Assembly: GCF_000717655.1 (NCBI RefSeq)
Contig: NZ_JNZY01000011.1
Location: forward strand, 1-64,000
Origin: Streptomyces katrae
GTDB lineage: Bacteria; Actinomycetota; Actinomycetes; Streptomycetales; Streptomycetaceae
Direction of reading: 5' to 3'
DNA length: 64,000 nucleotides
Of the stretch, positions 43,110-50,450 are shown in pieces. The translations under genes were made by a program, and so were the position numbers. The notes beneath the pieces are model-generated. The model was not told the origin of the DNA and did no database searches. It was given only the letters and a program-made list of their open reading frames with translations. Within the stretch, counting starts at the first letter, position 1. Each line of letters begins with the position of its first letter.

Positions 43110-43975
43110 CGCGCGTCCCCGCCCTCTTCGATCTTGCGCCCGGCGTACAGCGCCGCGGCCATCCGCATTCCCTCGGACCAGGCGACCGGTCCGACCTCGG
43201 TCAGGCGCACCGCCCGGCCGTTCTCGTCGTGCCAGCTCAGCGCGCCGGTGCTCGTCTCGTCCTCGTAGTACGGCTCGCCGATCCAGACCGCGGCTTCCGT
43301 GCCCCCGCCCGTGTCGCGGACCTTGCAGGTCGCGTAGCCGCCGGAGACCCGGTAGCCGAGGCCCGTCGCCCGGGCGGCCAGGCCGAACCTGCTCGCGAAG
43401 ACCCCGCCCGCGTAGTCCCGTACCTCGGTGGCGGTGGCCGTCAGAGCCTGCGGCTTCTCCCAGGTCGGCCGGTGGATCTGCTCGACCCGCTGGACGATGC
43501 CGAGTTCGGCCGCGAAGTCCCGTACGTCGTCCAGGTCGGGCAGCAGCACCGGGTGCGGCAGGGTCACGGTGCGCGGGGAAAGCCGTACGGTCTCGCCGTC
43601 GAGGTTGACCACCTTCAGCTCGCCGGAGGCGGTGGCGTCCCGCAGGAAGCCCACCTCGTCCGGGTCCTCGCCGACGACGGCCATGTCACGCAGCGCGTTC
43701 TGCCAGGCCTCGTCCGGCCACACCTGCGCGAGCAGCGCCGTCGGCACGGGCAGCGAGGACACCATCCAGGTGTCCACCTGGGCGATGCAGGCGACCTCGT
43801 GCCGCTCCAGCCATTCGGCGAGCCGGCGCAGCCGGTCCACCTCGGGGTGGTCCCGCAGCGCCTTGGGCAGCGCCTTCAACTGCCGTCCCGCCGCACGGCC
43901 GGTGGCGGACCGCGCCGCCACCTTCCCTTCCACCAGGGCGATCTCATACCCCTCGCCCGCCGCCAGCCATGCCAT
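43106..43975 (-). CDS. DUF4132-type protein, first gene of the MoxR-VWA operon
   Basis: 289 aa. Family features are MAWLAAGEGYEIALVEGKV at the start, WPDEAWQNALRDMAV, PHPVLLPDLDDV and VQRVEQIHRPTWEKP, then YRVSGGYATCKV. These fit the C-terminal part of the DUF4132 family (MolR/YehI), here as a separate protein. The ATG at 43975 is preferred: homolog-like sequence begins there, and the longer frame up to the TTG at 44083 would start inside the promoter's -35 element. The gene follows a DNA-damage-type promoter by about 80 nt. Confidence 0.82.
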   Translation of the reverse strand: MAWLAAGEGYEIALVEGKVAARSATGRAAGRQLKALPKALRDHPEVDRLRRLAEWLERHEVACIAQVDTWMVSSLPVPTALLAQVWPDEAWQNALRDMAVVGEDPDEVGFLRDATASGELKVVNLDGETVRLSPRTVTLPHPVLLPDLDDVRDFAAELGIVQRVEQIHRPTWEKPQALTATATEVRDYAGGVFASRFGLAARATGLGYRVSGGYATCKVRDTGGGTEAAVWIGEPYYEDETSTGALSWHDENGRAVRLTEVGPVAWSEGMRMAAALYAGRKIEEGGDAR

Positions 43976-44060
43976 CAGTACGTGCCCCTCCGCCTGCCCG
44001 ATCCGGATGCGCGCAGCGTGGACCAGGGGGAAAGACCCCCCTGAGCTGCGGTATGCGGCG

Positions 44061-44083
44061 AGACTAGCGAGAGCCACTGACAA
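44061..44083 (-). promoter_or_regulatory. DNA-damage promoter (RecA-NDp / PafBC type)
   Basis: On the minus strand TTGTCAGTGGC (44073-44083) is followed after 6 nt by TAGTCT (44061-44066). This equals the Streptomyces recA-type consensus TTGTCAGTGGC-N6-TAGggT and the mycobacterial TTGTCRGTG-N8-TAnnnT at all conserved positions. It is known to drive LexA-independent, PafBC-dependent induction after DNA damage. It is correctly placed upstream of the five-gene operon. Confidence 0.82.
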
Positions 44084-44217
44084 CGCCCCACGAGGGGGCC
44101 CTGCCCGACTTCGGCGTGGGCGCGGCCGGTTGGGTGTCCGGGGGAACGTCCGGTTGAATGTCCGGTTCTGGGTAGTCTTTCCCGGACAGGGTGCGCAGCC
44201 GGCTCGGGGTGGGGTTC

Positions 44218-44952
44218 ATGGGACGTCAGATACGTGTGCGGGGCGCGGCCCTGGCCGCCTCGGTGCTGCTGGCCGTGGCCGGGTGCTCGGGAACCGGCAC
44301 GACGGACAAGGACGCGAAGCCGTCGGCGCCGCCGGCCTCCGCCGGCACCTCGCCCTCCGTACCGGGGGCGGGCGACGCCAAACCGGCCGCCGGGGACGTG
44401 CTGCCCGGCATGGTCGGCGTCCAGGAGGCCCGCACCCGGCTGGCGGCGCTGAAGGTGGCGCAGGCCGGCACCATGGCCGGCTACAGCCGGGCCAAGTTCA
44501 CGCACTGGGCCGAGCAGGGCAGCAAGTGCGACACCCGCGAGGTCGTCCTCAAGCGCGACGGCAAGGACGTCACCCAGGACTCCGAGTGCAAGGCGGTCTC
44601 CGGCACCTGGAAGAGCCTGTACGACGGCGTGGTGGTCACCGAGGCGTCGAAGATGGACATCGACCACATGGTGCCGCTCGCCGAGGGCTGGCGCTCGGGT
44701 GCGGCCGGCTGGGACGCCGCCCAGCGCAAGGCCTTCGCGAACGATCTGACCCACCCTCAGCTGCTGTCGGTGACCGCGGCCACGAACCGGTCGAAGGGCG
44801 ACCAGAGCCCTGACCTGTGGCAGCCGCCGGACAAGTCGAGCTGGTGCCAGTACGGGCGGGCCTGGACCACCGTGAAATCGACGTACGGCCTGACCGTGAC
44901 GGAACCGGAGAAGAAGATGCTTTCGACGATGCTGGACAGCTGCGCGGCATGA
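44218..44952 (+). CDS. HNH-family nuclease-like lipoprotein (DUF1524-like)
   Basis: 244 aa. Lipobox AVAGC (Cys23) and a Pro/Ala linker precede a DUF1524/GmrSD-C-like HNH domain: MDIDHMVPLAEGW (D149, H150), then QLLSVTAATNRSKGDQSP with Asn190. Cys pairs (104/124 and near the end) suggest disulfides in an exported protein. It would be a surface-bound nuclease. It is divergent from the damage-inducible operon and has its own -10-like TAGTCT at 44173-44178. The start ATG 44218 is chosen for the signal sequence; GTG 44191 is possible. It overlaps the next gene by 4 nt. Confidence 0.87.
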   Translation: MGRQIRVRGAALAASVLLAVAGCSGTGTTDKDAKPSAPPASAGTSPSVPGAGDAKPAAGDVLPGMVGVQEARTRLAALKVAQAGTMAGYSRAKFTHWAEQGSKCDTREVVLKRDGKDVTQDSECKAVSGTWKSLYDGVVVTEASKMDIDHMVPLAEGWRSGAAGWDAAQRKAFANDLTHPQLLSVTAATNRSKGDQSPDLWQPPDKSSWCQYGRAWTTVKSTYGLTVTEPEKKMLSTMLDSCAA

Positions 44953-45230
44953 CCGGACGGCAGCAGTGGTGCGACGAGGTCCTGGCCGGGCCCGGCGGCG
45001 CGATGACCGACGAGGTCGGTGTCATCACGGGCCCGCTGACCGTGCGGACGACCGCGGTGGCGGGCGGCCGCGTCCGGATCGAGATCCAGTACGAGGCCGC
45101 GGAGGAGTGGTACACCCTGACCGGCAGCCCGGTCCCCCACCGCGGCGACCCGGCCGCCGTCCACGCCGCCACGCTCGCCGCGGTCCGCGCGGGCCGTGGG
45201 GCCGGGGCTCCGGGCGCTGCCCCCGCCTGA
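44949..45230 (+). CDS. Small hypothetical protein coupled to the HNH lipoprotein
   Basis: 93 aa. Its ATG overlaps the lipoprotein's stop (ATGA), so it is translationally coupled. The sequence (TDEVGVITGPLTVRTTAVAG, RVRIEIQYEAAEEWYTLTG) predicts a small beta-sheet domain without a signal peptide. It is cytosolic, so it could be an intracellular partner or an immunity-like protein for the nuclease, but nothing in the sequence proves this. Confidence 0.7.
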   Translation: MTGRQQWCDEVLAGPGGAMTDEVGVITGPLTVRTTAVAGGRVRIEIQYEAAEEWYTLTGSPVPHRGDPAAVHAATLAAVRAGRGAGAPGAAPA

Positions 45231-45267
45231 GCCGGGCCGGGAGCCCCGGCCGGGAACGAGCCGGTGG

Positions 45268-45801
45268 TCAGCCCTCGTACTCCGACAGGTCGATGCTGTG
45301 GATCTGGAGCAGGTGGCCGTGCTCCGGGTCCGTCGTGTCGAGGTCCAGCGCCATGCCGAGCTTGCGGATCACGTTTTCGGACTCCTCGTGACCCGACCGG
45401 TTCACCGCGATCACCCGGTCGAGGCCGCGGTCCTGCAGGGCGAACTCCAGGGTGGCCTGCGCGGCCTCGGAGGCGTAGCCCTGGCCCCAGTACTGCCGGC
45501 CGAGCCGCCAGCTGACGGCCACGAAGTCCCGTGCTTCCGCGGGGGACTGCGCCACGGACAGGCCGACCGCCCCGATCAGCTCCCCCGAGGCCAGCAGTTC
45601 GACGGCGAAGAGGCCGAAGCCCTCCTCGTCCCACTCTTCCTCCCAGCGCTCGATCTCCTCGGCGGTCTGCTCCAGGTCGAGGGTGGAGCCGTCGCCGATC
45701 CAGCGCATCACGTCCGGGTCGGCGTTGATCTCCGACAGGGGGACGAGGTCGTCGTCGGTCCAGCGGCGGAGGAGGAGTCGGGGGGTGCGGATCTCGGTCA
45801 T
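45268..45801 (-). CDS. GNAT N-acetyltransferase (RimJ/RimL type)
   Basis: 177 aa. The opening TPRLLLRRWTDDDLVPL is typical of the RimJ/L group, and the acetyl-CoA pyrophosphate loop is YWGQGYASEAAQATLEFAL near residue 105. It would acetylate an amine, a protein N-terminus or a small molecule. CAGGAT lies 6 nt before the ATG and there is no ribosome site, so it is probably leaderless. Confidence 0.9.
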   Translation of the reverse strand: MTEIRTPRLLLRRWTDDDLVPLSEINADPDVMRWIGDGSTLDLEQTAEEIERWEEEWDEEGFGLFAVELLASGELIGAVGLSVAQSPAEARDFVAVSWRLGRQYWGQGYASEAAQATLEFALQDRGLDRVIAVNRSGHEESENVIRKLGMALDLDTTDPEHGHLLQIHSIDLSEYEG

Positions 45802-45886
45802 GCCCCCATCCTGCCGAACACCGCCGACCAGCGGTAATCGGGGCCTCCGCCCCGGGCCGTGCCGCTTCCCCCTCCGGTGGGAGGCG

Positions 45887-46897
45887 TCAGGACACGGTGA
45901 TCGCGTCCAGCTTGCCCCGCAGGTACGCGTGGGAGTCCACGGGGTCGTGCAACACCCGGCCGACCGGCGCCGGGAGGGACTCCACCCGGGTGTGCGGGTC
46001 GCATTCGTAGAAGTAGACCAGCGAGATCAGCTCCTCGGCCGGTGCGTCGGCGGGCGGCGGCAGCACCCGGTGGCGGCCCGCGCGCCAGCGGTCCCCGGTC
46101 CAGCGGGCCATGAGGTCGCCGATGTTCACGGTGAGCGCGGCCGGATCGTAGGGGGCGTCCTGCCAGCCGTCGGCGTCGGTGTGGATCTGGAGCCCGCCCG
46201 AGCCCGGCTCGCGGTCGAGGACCGTGACCGTCCCGAAGTCCGTGTGCGCCCCGACGCGGAACTGGCCGGGCAGGGGCTCGCCGAGCACCTCGGTGCCCGG
46301 GTACCAGTTGAGGTTGAACCCCCAGGTGGGGTGCCCGGTGTGGCGGGTGAAACGGTCCGGGGCGAGGCCGAGTGCGGTGGCGAGGAGCTCCAGCAGCTCG
46401 TCGGACAGGGCCCGCATCCGGGCGGTGTACTCGACGGCCAGCGGCTGCAGCGCGGGCACCTCGGCCGGCCAGGCGTTCGGGCGGAACCACTCGGCGTCCA
46501 CGGACGGGTCCCCCGTCGGCTCGTCCGCCGCGCAGGACCAGGACTCCTTGAGGTCGGGCGGCGAGGCCGCCCCCTCCGCGTAGCTGTTGGCCTCGGCGCC
46601 CGGGCCGAGCCAGCCGCGGCCGCCGACCGCGACCGCGTACGGCTCCTTCACCTTCGCCGGCAGCCGGAAGAACTCCTTGGCGGCCGCGCGGATCCGCGCG
46701 GGCAGCTCCGGGTCCACTCCGTGCCCGGTGATCAGGAGGAACCCGGCGGCCTGCAGGGCCTCGTCGACGCGGGCGGCGATCCGCTCCCGTGCCCCGGGTT
46801 CGCCGGACCGCCACGGCCCGAGGTCGATCACGGGGACCTGGGAACGAGCGGAGGCGGAGGGAGTCGGAGAAGGAGGGGAGGTGGGAGAACTCGCCAT
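45887..46897 (-). CDS. Isopenicillin N synthase-like 2-oxoglutarate/Fe(II) dioxygenase
   Basis: 336 aa. The double-stranded beta-helix has the iron triad in GAHTDFG (His and Asp) and GRHRVLPP (distal His), with the 2-oxoglutarate-binding Arg expected shortly after. The N-terminal PVIDLGPW and GFLLITGHGV are typical of the plant-like DIOX_N domain. Such proteins hydroxylate or oxidise small molecules; no biosynthetic cluster surrounds it, so the substrate is open. Confidence 0.9.
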   Translation of the reverse strand: MASSPTSPPSPTPSASARSQVPVIDLGPWRSGEPGARERIAARVDEALQAAGFLLITGHGVDPELPARIRAAAKEFFRLPAKVKEPYAVAVGGRGWLGPGAEANSYAEGAASPPDLKESWSCAADEPTGDPSVDAEWFRPNAWPAEVPALQPLAVEYTARMRALSDELLELLATALGLAPDRFTRHTGHPTWGFNLNWYPGTEVLGEPLPGQFRVGAHTDFGTVTVLDREPGSGGLQIHTDADGWQDAPYDPAALTVNIGDLMARWTGDRWRAGRHRVLPPPADAPAEELISLVYFYECDPHTRVESLPAPVGRVLHDPVDSHAYLRGKLDAITVS

Positions 46898-47055
46898 CGG
46901 GACCTACCTTCCGAGCCGGTGTCGGGCGTCCGTCTCCGAGGCTAGCGCCCCGCACACCCGCCCGGCCCCAAGGACGCTCCAGCCCGCTGCACGCGAGTGG
47001 AACGACCGCACCTCCTCCCACCAGTGGGTCACCGAGTGCGGCCACCGGGCAGCGG

Positions 47056-48129
47056 CTACCGGGCTGCGGCCCGCAGGGTGTAGCGGGCTCCGCCGTTCTC
47101 GGTGGAGCCCGTCCGCTCGAAGCCCGCCCGGGCGACCACGCCGTGCGAGGGGGCGTTGTCCGCGTCGACCCGGGCGTGCAGCGCGGTCACGCCCGGCTGG
47201 GCGAAGGCCCAGCCCGCCAGGCCCTTCAGCGCCTCGGTGGCGTATCCGTTGCCGCGGGCCGACGGTACGAGGTCGTAGCCGACCTCCGCGTTCCCCTCGG
47301 CGTCGGGGGCACCGTGGAAGCCGATCCCGCCGATCGCGCGCCGGTCCCGCGTACGGACGACGGCGTACGCACTCCACCCCGGGCGGAACGTTCCCTCTTC
47401 CTTCGCCCTGGCCACCATCCCGGCGGCGGCCCGGGTGCCGTCGCCGGGGCCGTCCTCCGCCCAGGCGAAGCCGCCGGTGCCGCCGGCGTGGAGATCGCCG
47501 GCGACGAGCGGGGAGATCTCGCAGAGCACGACGCGCTCCGTGGCGATGGGTTCGGCGTACCAGCGCCAGGCCCGGCGGCGGGGCAGGCCCGGGAGTCCGG
47601 CCCGGCCGGTCACCCACAGGAGGGTGGGCCAGGGAGCGGCGATGCCGCGCGGAGCCTGCGGGAAGAGCCGGTCGAGGACCTGTTCGCAGAGGTCGGCGTC
47701 GGGCTCCCATTCGTGGACGCCGAGGCCGGTCAGGATGTCGTGGGTGTGCAGCAGCGTCTCGACGATGCCCATCGCGGCGAAGCCGTCAGGGCCCGCCATG
47801 CCGTACGGGTGCCAGGCCCGGACCCCGGGGTCGGTCACGGCCACGGCGGCGGACAGCAGGCCTCCGGTGGCCTCGATGACCTGGATCAGGCCGGTGGGGG
47901 TGGTGCCGGGGTCCGCGCTGATGCCGAAGGGGGCGTACCCGCTGGTCGAGCGCCCGGTCAGCTGGGTGGCGTACCCGGTGAAATCGCTCGCCACGTGGAC
48001 GGCGGTGTCGTGACAGCTCCACTCGAGGTCGGCGGCCGGGGCGGACCAGTCGAGGTGCGCCACACCTCGGAGCGCCTGTGCGGTGAGGGACACGGATCGG
48101 TCTACGGCGTCGGAGCCCATGATCGTCAT
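47056..48129 (-). CDS. Maleylpyruvate isomerase-like / GNAT fusion protein
   Basis: 357 aa. Residues 1-190 are a DinB/maleylpyruvate-isomerase-like bundle (DLEWSCHDTAVHVASDFTGY, AMGIVETLLHTHDILTGLGV) with metal-type histidines. Residues about 200-357 are a GNAT acetyltransferase with the CoA loop SARGNGYATEALKGLAGWAF. Joining the two suggests acetylation of a substrate handled by the first domain. The ATG at 48129 is 7 nt after TAGGGT (48137-48142), which indicates a leaderless mRNA. Confidence 0.88.
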   Translation of the reverse strand: MTIMGSDAVDRSVSLTAQALRGVAHLDWSAPAADLEWSCHDTAVHVASDFTGYATQLTGRSTSGYAPFGISADPGTTPTGLIQVIEATGGLLSAAVAVTDPGVRAWHPYGMAGPDGFAAMGIVETLLHTHDILTGLGVHEWEPDADLCEQVLDRLFPQAPRGIAAPWPTLLWVTGRAGLPGLPRRRAWRWYAEPIATERVVLCEISPLVAGDLHAGGTGGFAWAEDGPGDGTRAAAGMVARAKEEGTFRPGWSAYAVVRTRDRRAIGGIGFHGAPDAEGNAEVGYDLVPSARGNGYATEALKGLAGWAFAQPGVTALHARVDADNAPSHGVVARAGFERTGSTENGGARYTLRAAAR

Positions 48130-48193
48130 GGGCGGAACCCTAGGTCGGCGCCCGCGCTCTGGCCAGCGGATATTCGGCACGGCCGCGGAGCGC

Positions 48194-48406
48194 TCACGGG
48201 CCGGAGTCCGGGAGCGGACCGCCGCAGCGGGAGCAGGTCCGGGCGCCCCGTTCGGTCGCGAGCCGTCCGCAGTCGGGGCAGACCAGGTGCAGCAGGCAGG
48301 CGGGCTCACCGCCCTCGGCGGGGGCGGGCGGGGGCGCGGGCACCTGGCCGGAGTCGCCGGGCCCCTCGGGGCCGTGCCCCTGGGGGCCGTGCGCGTGCGT
48401 CGTCAT
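48194..48406 (-). CDS. Small zinc-ribbon protein
   Basis: 70 aa. A His/Gly/Pro-rich N-terminal half (THAHGPQGHGPEGPGDSG) precedes a four-Cys zinc ribbon, CPDCGRLAT ... CSRCGG. It is hydrophilic and cytosolic. AAGGACGGAAG precedes the ATG. It may be a metal-binding or adaptor protein; function unknown. Confidence 0.75.
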   Translation of the reverse strand: MTTHAHGPQGHGPEGPGDSGQVPAPPPAPAEGGEPACLLHLVCPDCGRLATERGARTCSRCGGPLPDSGP

Positions 48407-48591
48407 CTTCCGTCCTTCCCGTACCCGTATCCCTCCCCCGGGGCGGCCCTCGCACACCTGGCGGTTAAGGTCGTAGCCGGTCTGCGTCGGCCGTACCAGG
48501 GACAGGCGCGAGGCCGAGGCGGCGGTTGATCACCCTGCCTCCGTGCCGCCTCGACCGCATTCACCCTGTCGTCCTGCCCCGGAAACCGCAC

Positions 48592-49155
48592 ATGAGCACC
48601 GTCATGCCGTCCCCGTCCGCCACCACCCCCGCCCCTGAATCCGCCCGCGAGCCGGTCCGCTCCCGCATCACCCTCGGCCGGGCTCCCGCCCGCCCCACCC
48701 CCGCTGCCGCGTTCCACAGCATCAGCGCCGTGACAGCGGTCCTGCTGGGGCTCGTCGGGATCGGCGCGATGCTCCACGAGCCGGTGCTGATACCGCCACT
48801 GGCCGCCAGCGCCGCCCTCGTGCACAGCGCCCCCACCCTGCCCCTGGCCCAGCCGCGCGGTGTGGTCGTCGGCCATCTGCTGGGCATGGCCGTCGGCTAC
48901 GGCGTCCTCGCCGCCGCCGGCAGCAGCGCCTGGGCCGCGGCCGTCGCGGTCGGTGTCACGCTCGCGCTGCTGATGGCCGCCCGCACCCCGCACTCGCCCG
49001 CCTGTGCCACCTCCGTCGTGATCGTTCTCCAGAACCCGGCCCCGGCCCGGTTCGTCCCCCTGCTGTTCGGCGCCACCGTGCTGCTCGTGCTGACCGGGTA
49101 CGCAGCTTCGCGCATCCGGCGCAGGGCACCGCGCTATCCCGCCTACTGGTGGTGA
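48592..49155 (+). CDS. HPP-family membrane protein
   Basis: 187 aa with four hydrophobic helices and the HPP-family core: HEPVLIPPLAASAALVHSAP, PLAQPRGVVVGHLLG and HSPACATSVVIV. The family includes putative nitrite/anion transporters and CBS-HPP proteins. It has a hydrophilic N-terminal tail of about 40 residues. The ribosome site is weak, so the exact start is uncertain. Confidence 0.85.
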   Translation: MSTVMPSPSATTPAPESAREPVRSRITLGRAPARPTPAAAFHSISAVTAVLLGLVGIGAMLHEPVLIPPLAASAALVHSAPTLPLAQPRGVVVGHLLGMAVGYGVLAAAGSSAWAAAVAVGVTLALLMAARTPHSPACATSVVIVLQNPAPARFVPLLFGATVLLVLTGYAASRIRRRAPRYPAYWW

Positions 49156-49279
49156 CCCGTCCGGTCGTGCGCCGCGCGTCCGGCCGATGAATTCACGCCG
49201 CTGCGGGAGTCTTTGTCTGCGGTGGCCGGTCCGCTCGGCCGGCCCCCGCATCGGGAGAGGCATCGGGAGAGGTGGAGAG

Positions 49280-50431
49280 ATGACCGGCCTGCGCGACATC
49301 CTGGAACGGCACGTGAACAGCGGATCGCTGCCCGGGGCAGTGGGCCTGGTGGCCCGTGGCGACCGGGTGGAGGTCGCGGCGGTCGGCACGGCGGACATCG
49401 AGGGCACGGCTCCGATGGTCCGGGATTCGATCTTCCGCATCGCCTCGCTCACCAAACCGGTCACGGCCGCGGCCGTCATGATGCTGGTCGAGGAGGGCCG
49501 GTTCGCGCTGGAGGAGCCGGTCGAGCCGTGGCTGCCGGAGCTGGCCTCGCGCGTCGTCGTCCGTACGCCCGCGAGCCCGGTCGACGACGTGGTGCCCGCG
49601 GCGCGCCCGATCACCGTGTTCGACCTGCTCACGTTCCGCGCCGGCTACGGGTTCCCGTCCGACTTCTCGCTGCCTGCGGTCGGCCTGCTGGTCAGCGAGC
49701 TGAAGCAAGGGCCGCCACAGCCGCAGCACATCGCGGACCCGGACGCGTGGATGAAGGCGCTGTCGCGCATCCCCCTGCTGTACCAGCCGGGCGAGGCCTG
49801 GCTGTACAACACCTGCTCGGACATCCTGGGCGTGCTGATCGCCCGGGTCTCGGGGCAGTCGCTGCCCGAGTTCCTGGCCGAGCGGGTCTTCGAGCCGCTG
49901 GGCATGGCGGACACCGGGTTCGCCGTCCCGCCCGCGGACCTGGGCCGGTTCACGAGCTACTACCGCGGGGACGACGGCGCCCTCGAACTGGCCGACGCCC
50001 CCCACGGGCAGTGGAGCAGCGTCCCGGCCTTCCCCTCCGCCACCGGCGGCCTGGTCGGGACCGCCGACGACTGGTACGCGTTCGGCCGGATGCTGCTCGC
50101 GCAGGGGGCGCTGGAAGGCGAGCGGGGCCGTCTCCTGTCGGCCCGGTCGGTGCGGCAGATGACCACCGACTGGCTGACCCCGGCCCAGCGCTCCGGCGGC
50201 GAGCTGTTCCTGGAGGGCCAGGGCTGGGGGTTCGGCGGCTCGGTGGACGTCACGGCCCGCGATCCGTGGAACGTGCCGGGCCGGTACGGCTGGGTCGGCG
50301 GCACCGGGACCGCGGCCCACATCACCCCGGCCACCGGCGCCGTATCCGTCCTGCTCACCCAGCGGGAGATGACCGGACCGACGCCGCCCGCCGTGATGCG
50401 CGACTTCTGGACGTACACGGCCGGCGACTGA
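49280..50431 (+). CDS. Class C beta-lactamase-like serine hydrolase
   Basis: 383 aa. The active-site SxxK is in IASLTKPVTAAAVMM (near residue 60) and the Tyr motif in GEAWLYNTCSDILG. The late motif is GGTGTAAHITP, in the place of the KTG/HTG box. There is no signal peptide, so it is cytosolic: more likely an esterase or D-aminopeptidase-type hydrolase than a resistance enzyme. A GGAGAG motif lies directly before the ATG. Confidence 0.9.
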   Translation: MTGLRDILERHVNSGSLPGAVGLVARGDRVEVAAVGTADIEGTAPMVRDSIFRIASLTKPVTAAAVMMLVEEGRFALEEPVEPWLPELASRVVVRTPASPVDDVVPAARPITVFDLLTFRAGYGFPSDFSLPAVGLLVSELKQGPPQPQHIADPDAWMKALSRIPLLYQPGEAWLYNTCSDILGVLIARVSGQSLPEFLAERVFEPLGMADTGFAVPPADLGRFTSYYRGDDGALELADAPHGQWSSVPAFPSATGGLVGTADDWYAFGRMLLAQGALEGERGRLLSARSVRQMTTDWLTPAQRSGGELFLEGQGWGFGGSVDVTARDPWNVPGRYGWVGGTGTAAHITPATGAVSVLLTQREMTGPTPPAVMRDFWTYTAGD

Positions 50432-50450
50432 AACTCGCGCGTGCGGCCCG

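Noticed and set aside
36270..43268. Plus-strand open frame of 2332 codons opposite the giant gene
   Set aside because: Low-complexity Gly/Gln/Val/Arg composition, no motifs and no start context; a shadow of the real minus-strand genes.
43976..44083. N-terminal extension of the DUF4132-type gene to the TTG at 44083
   Set aside because: The TTG is part of the -35 motif TTGTCAGTGGC, and the family-like sequence begins at the ATG at 43975.
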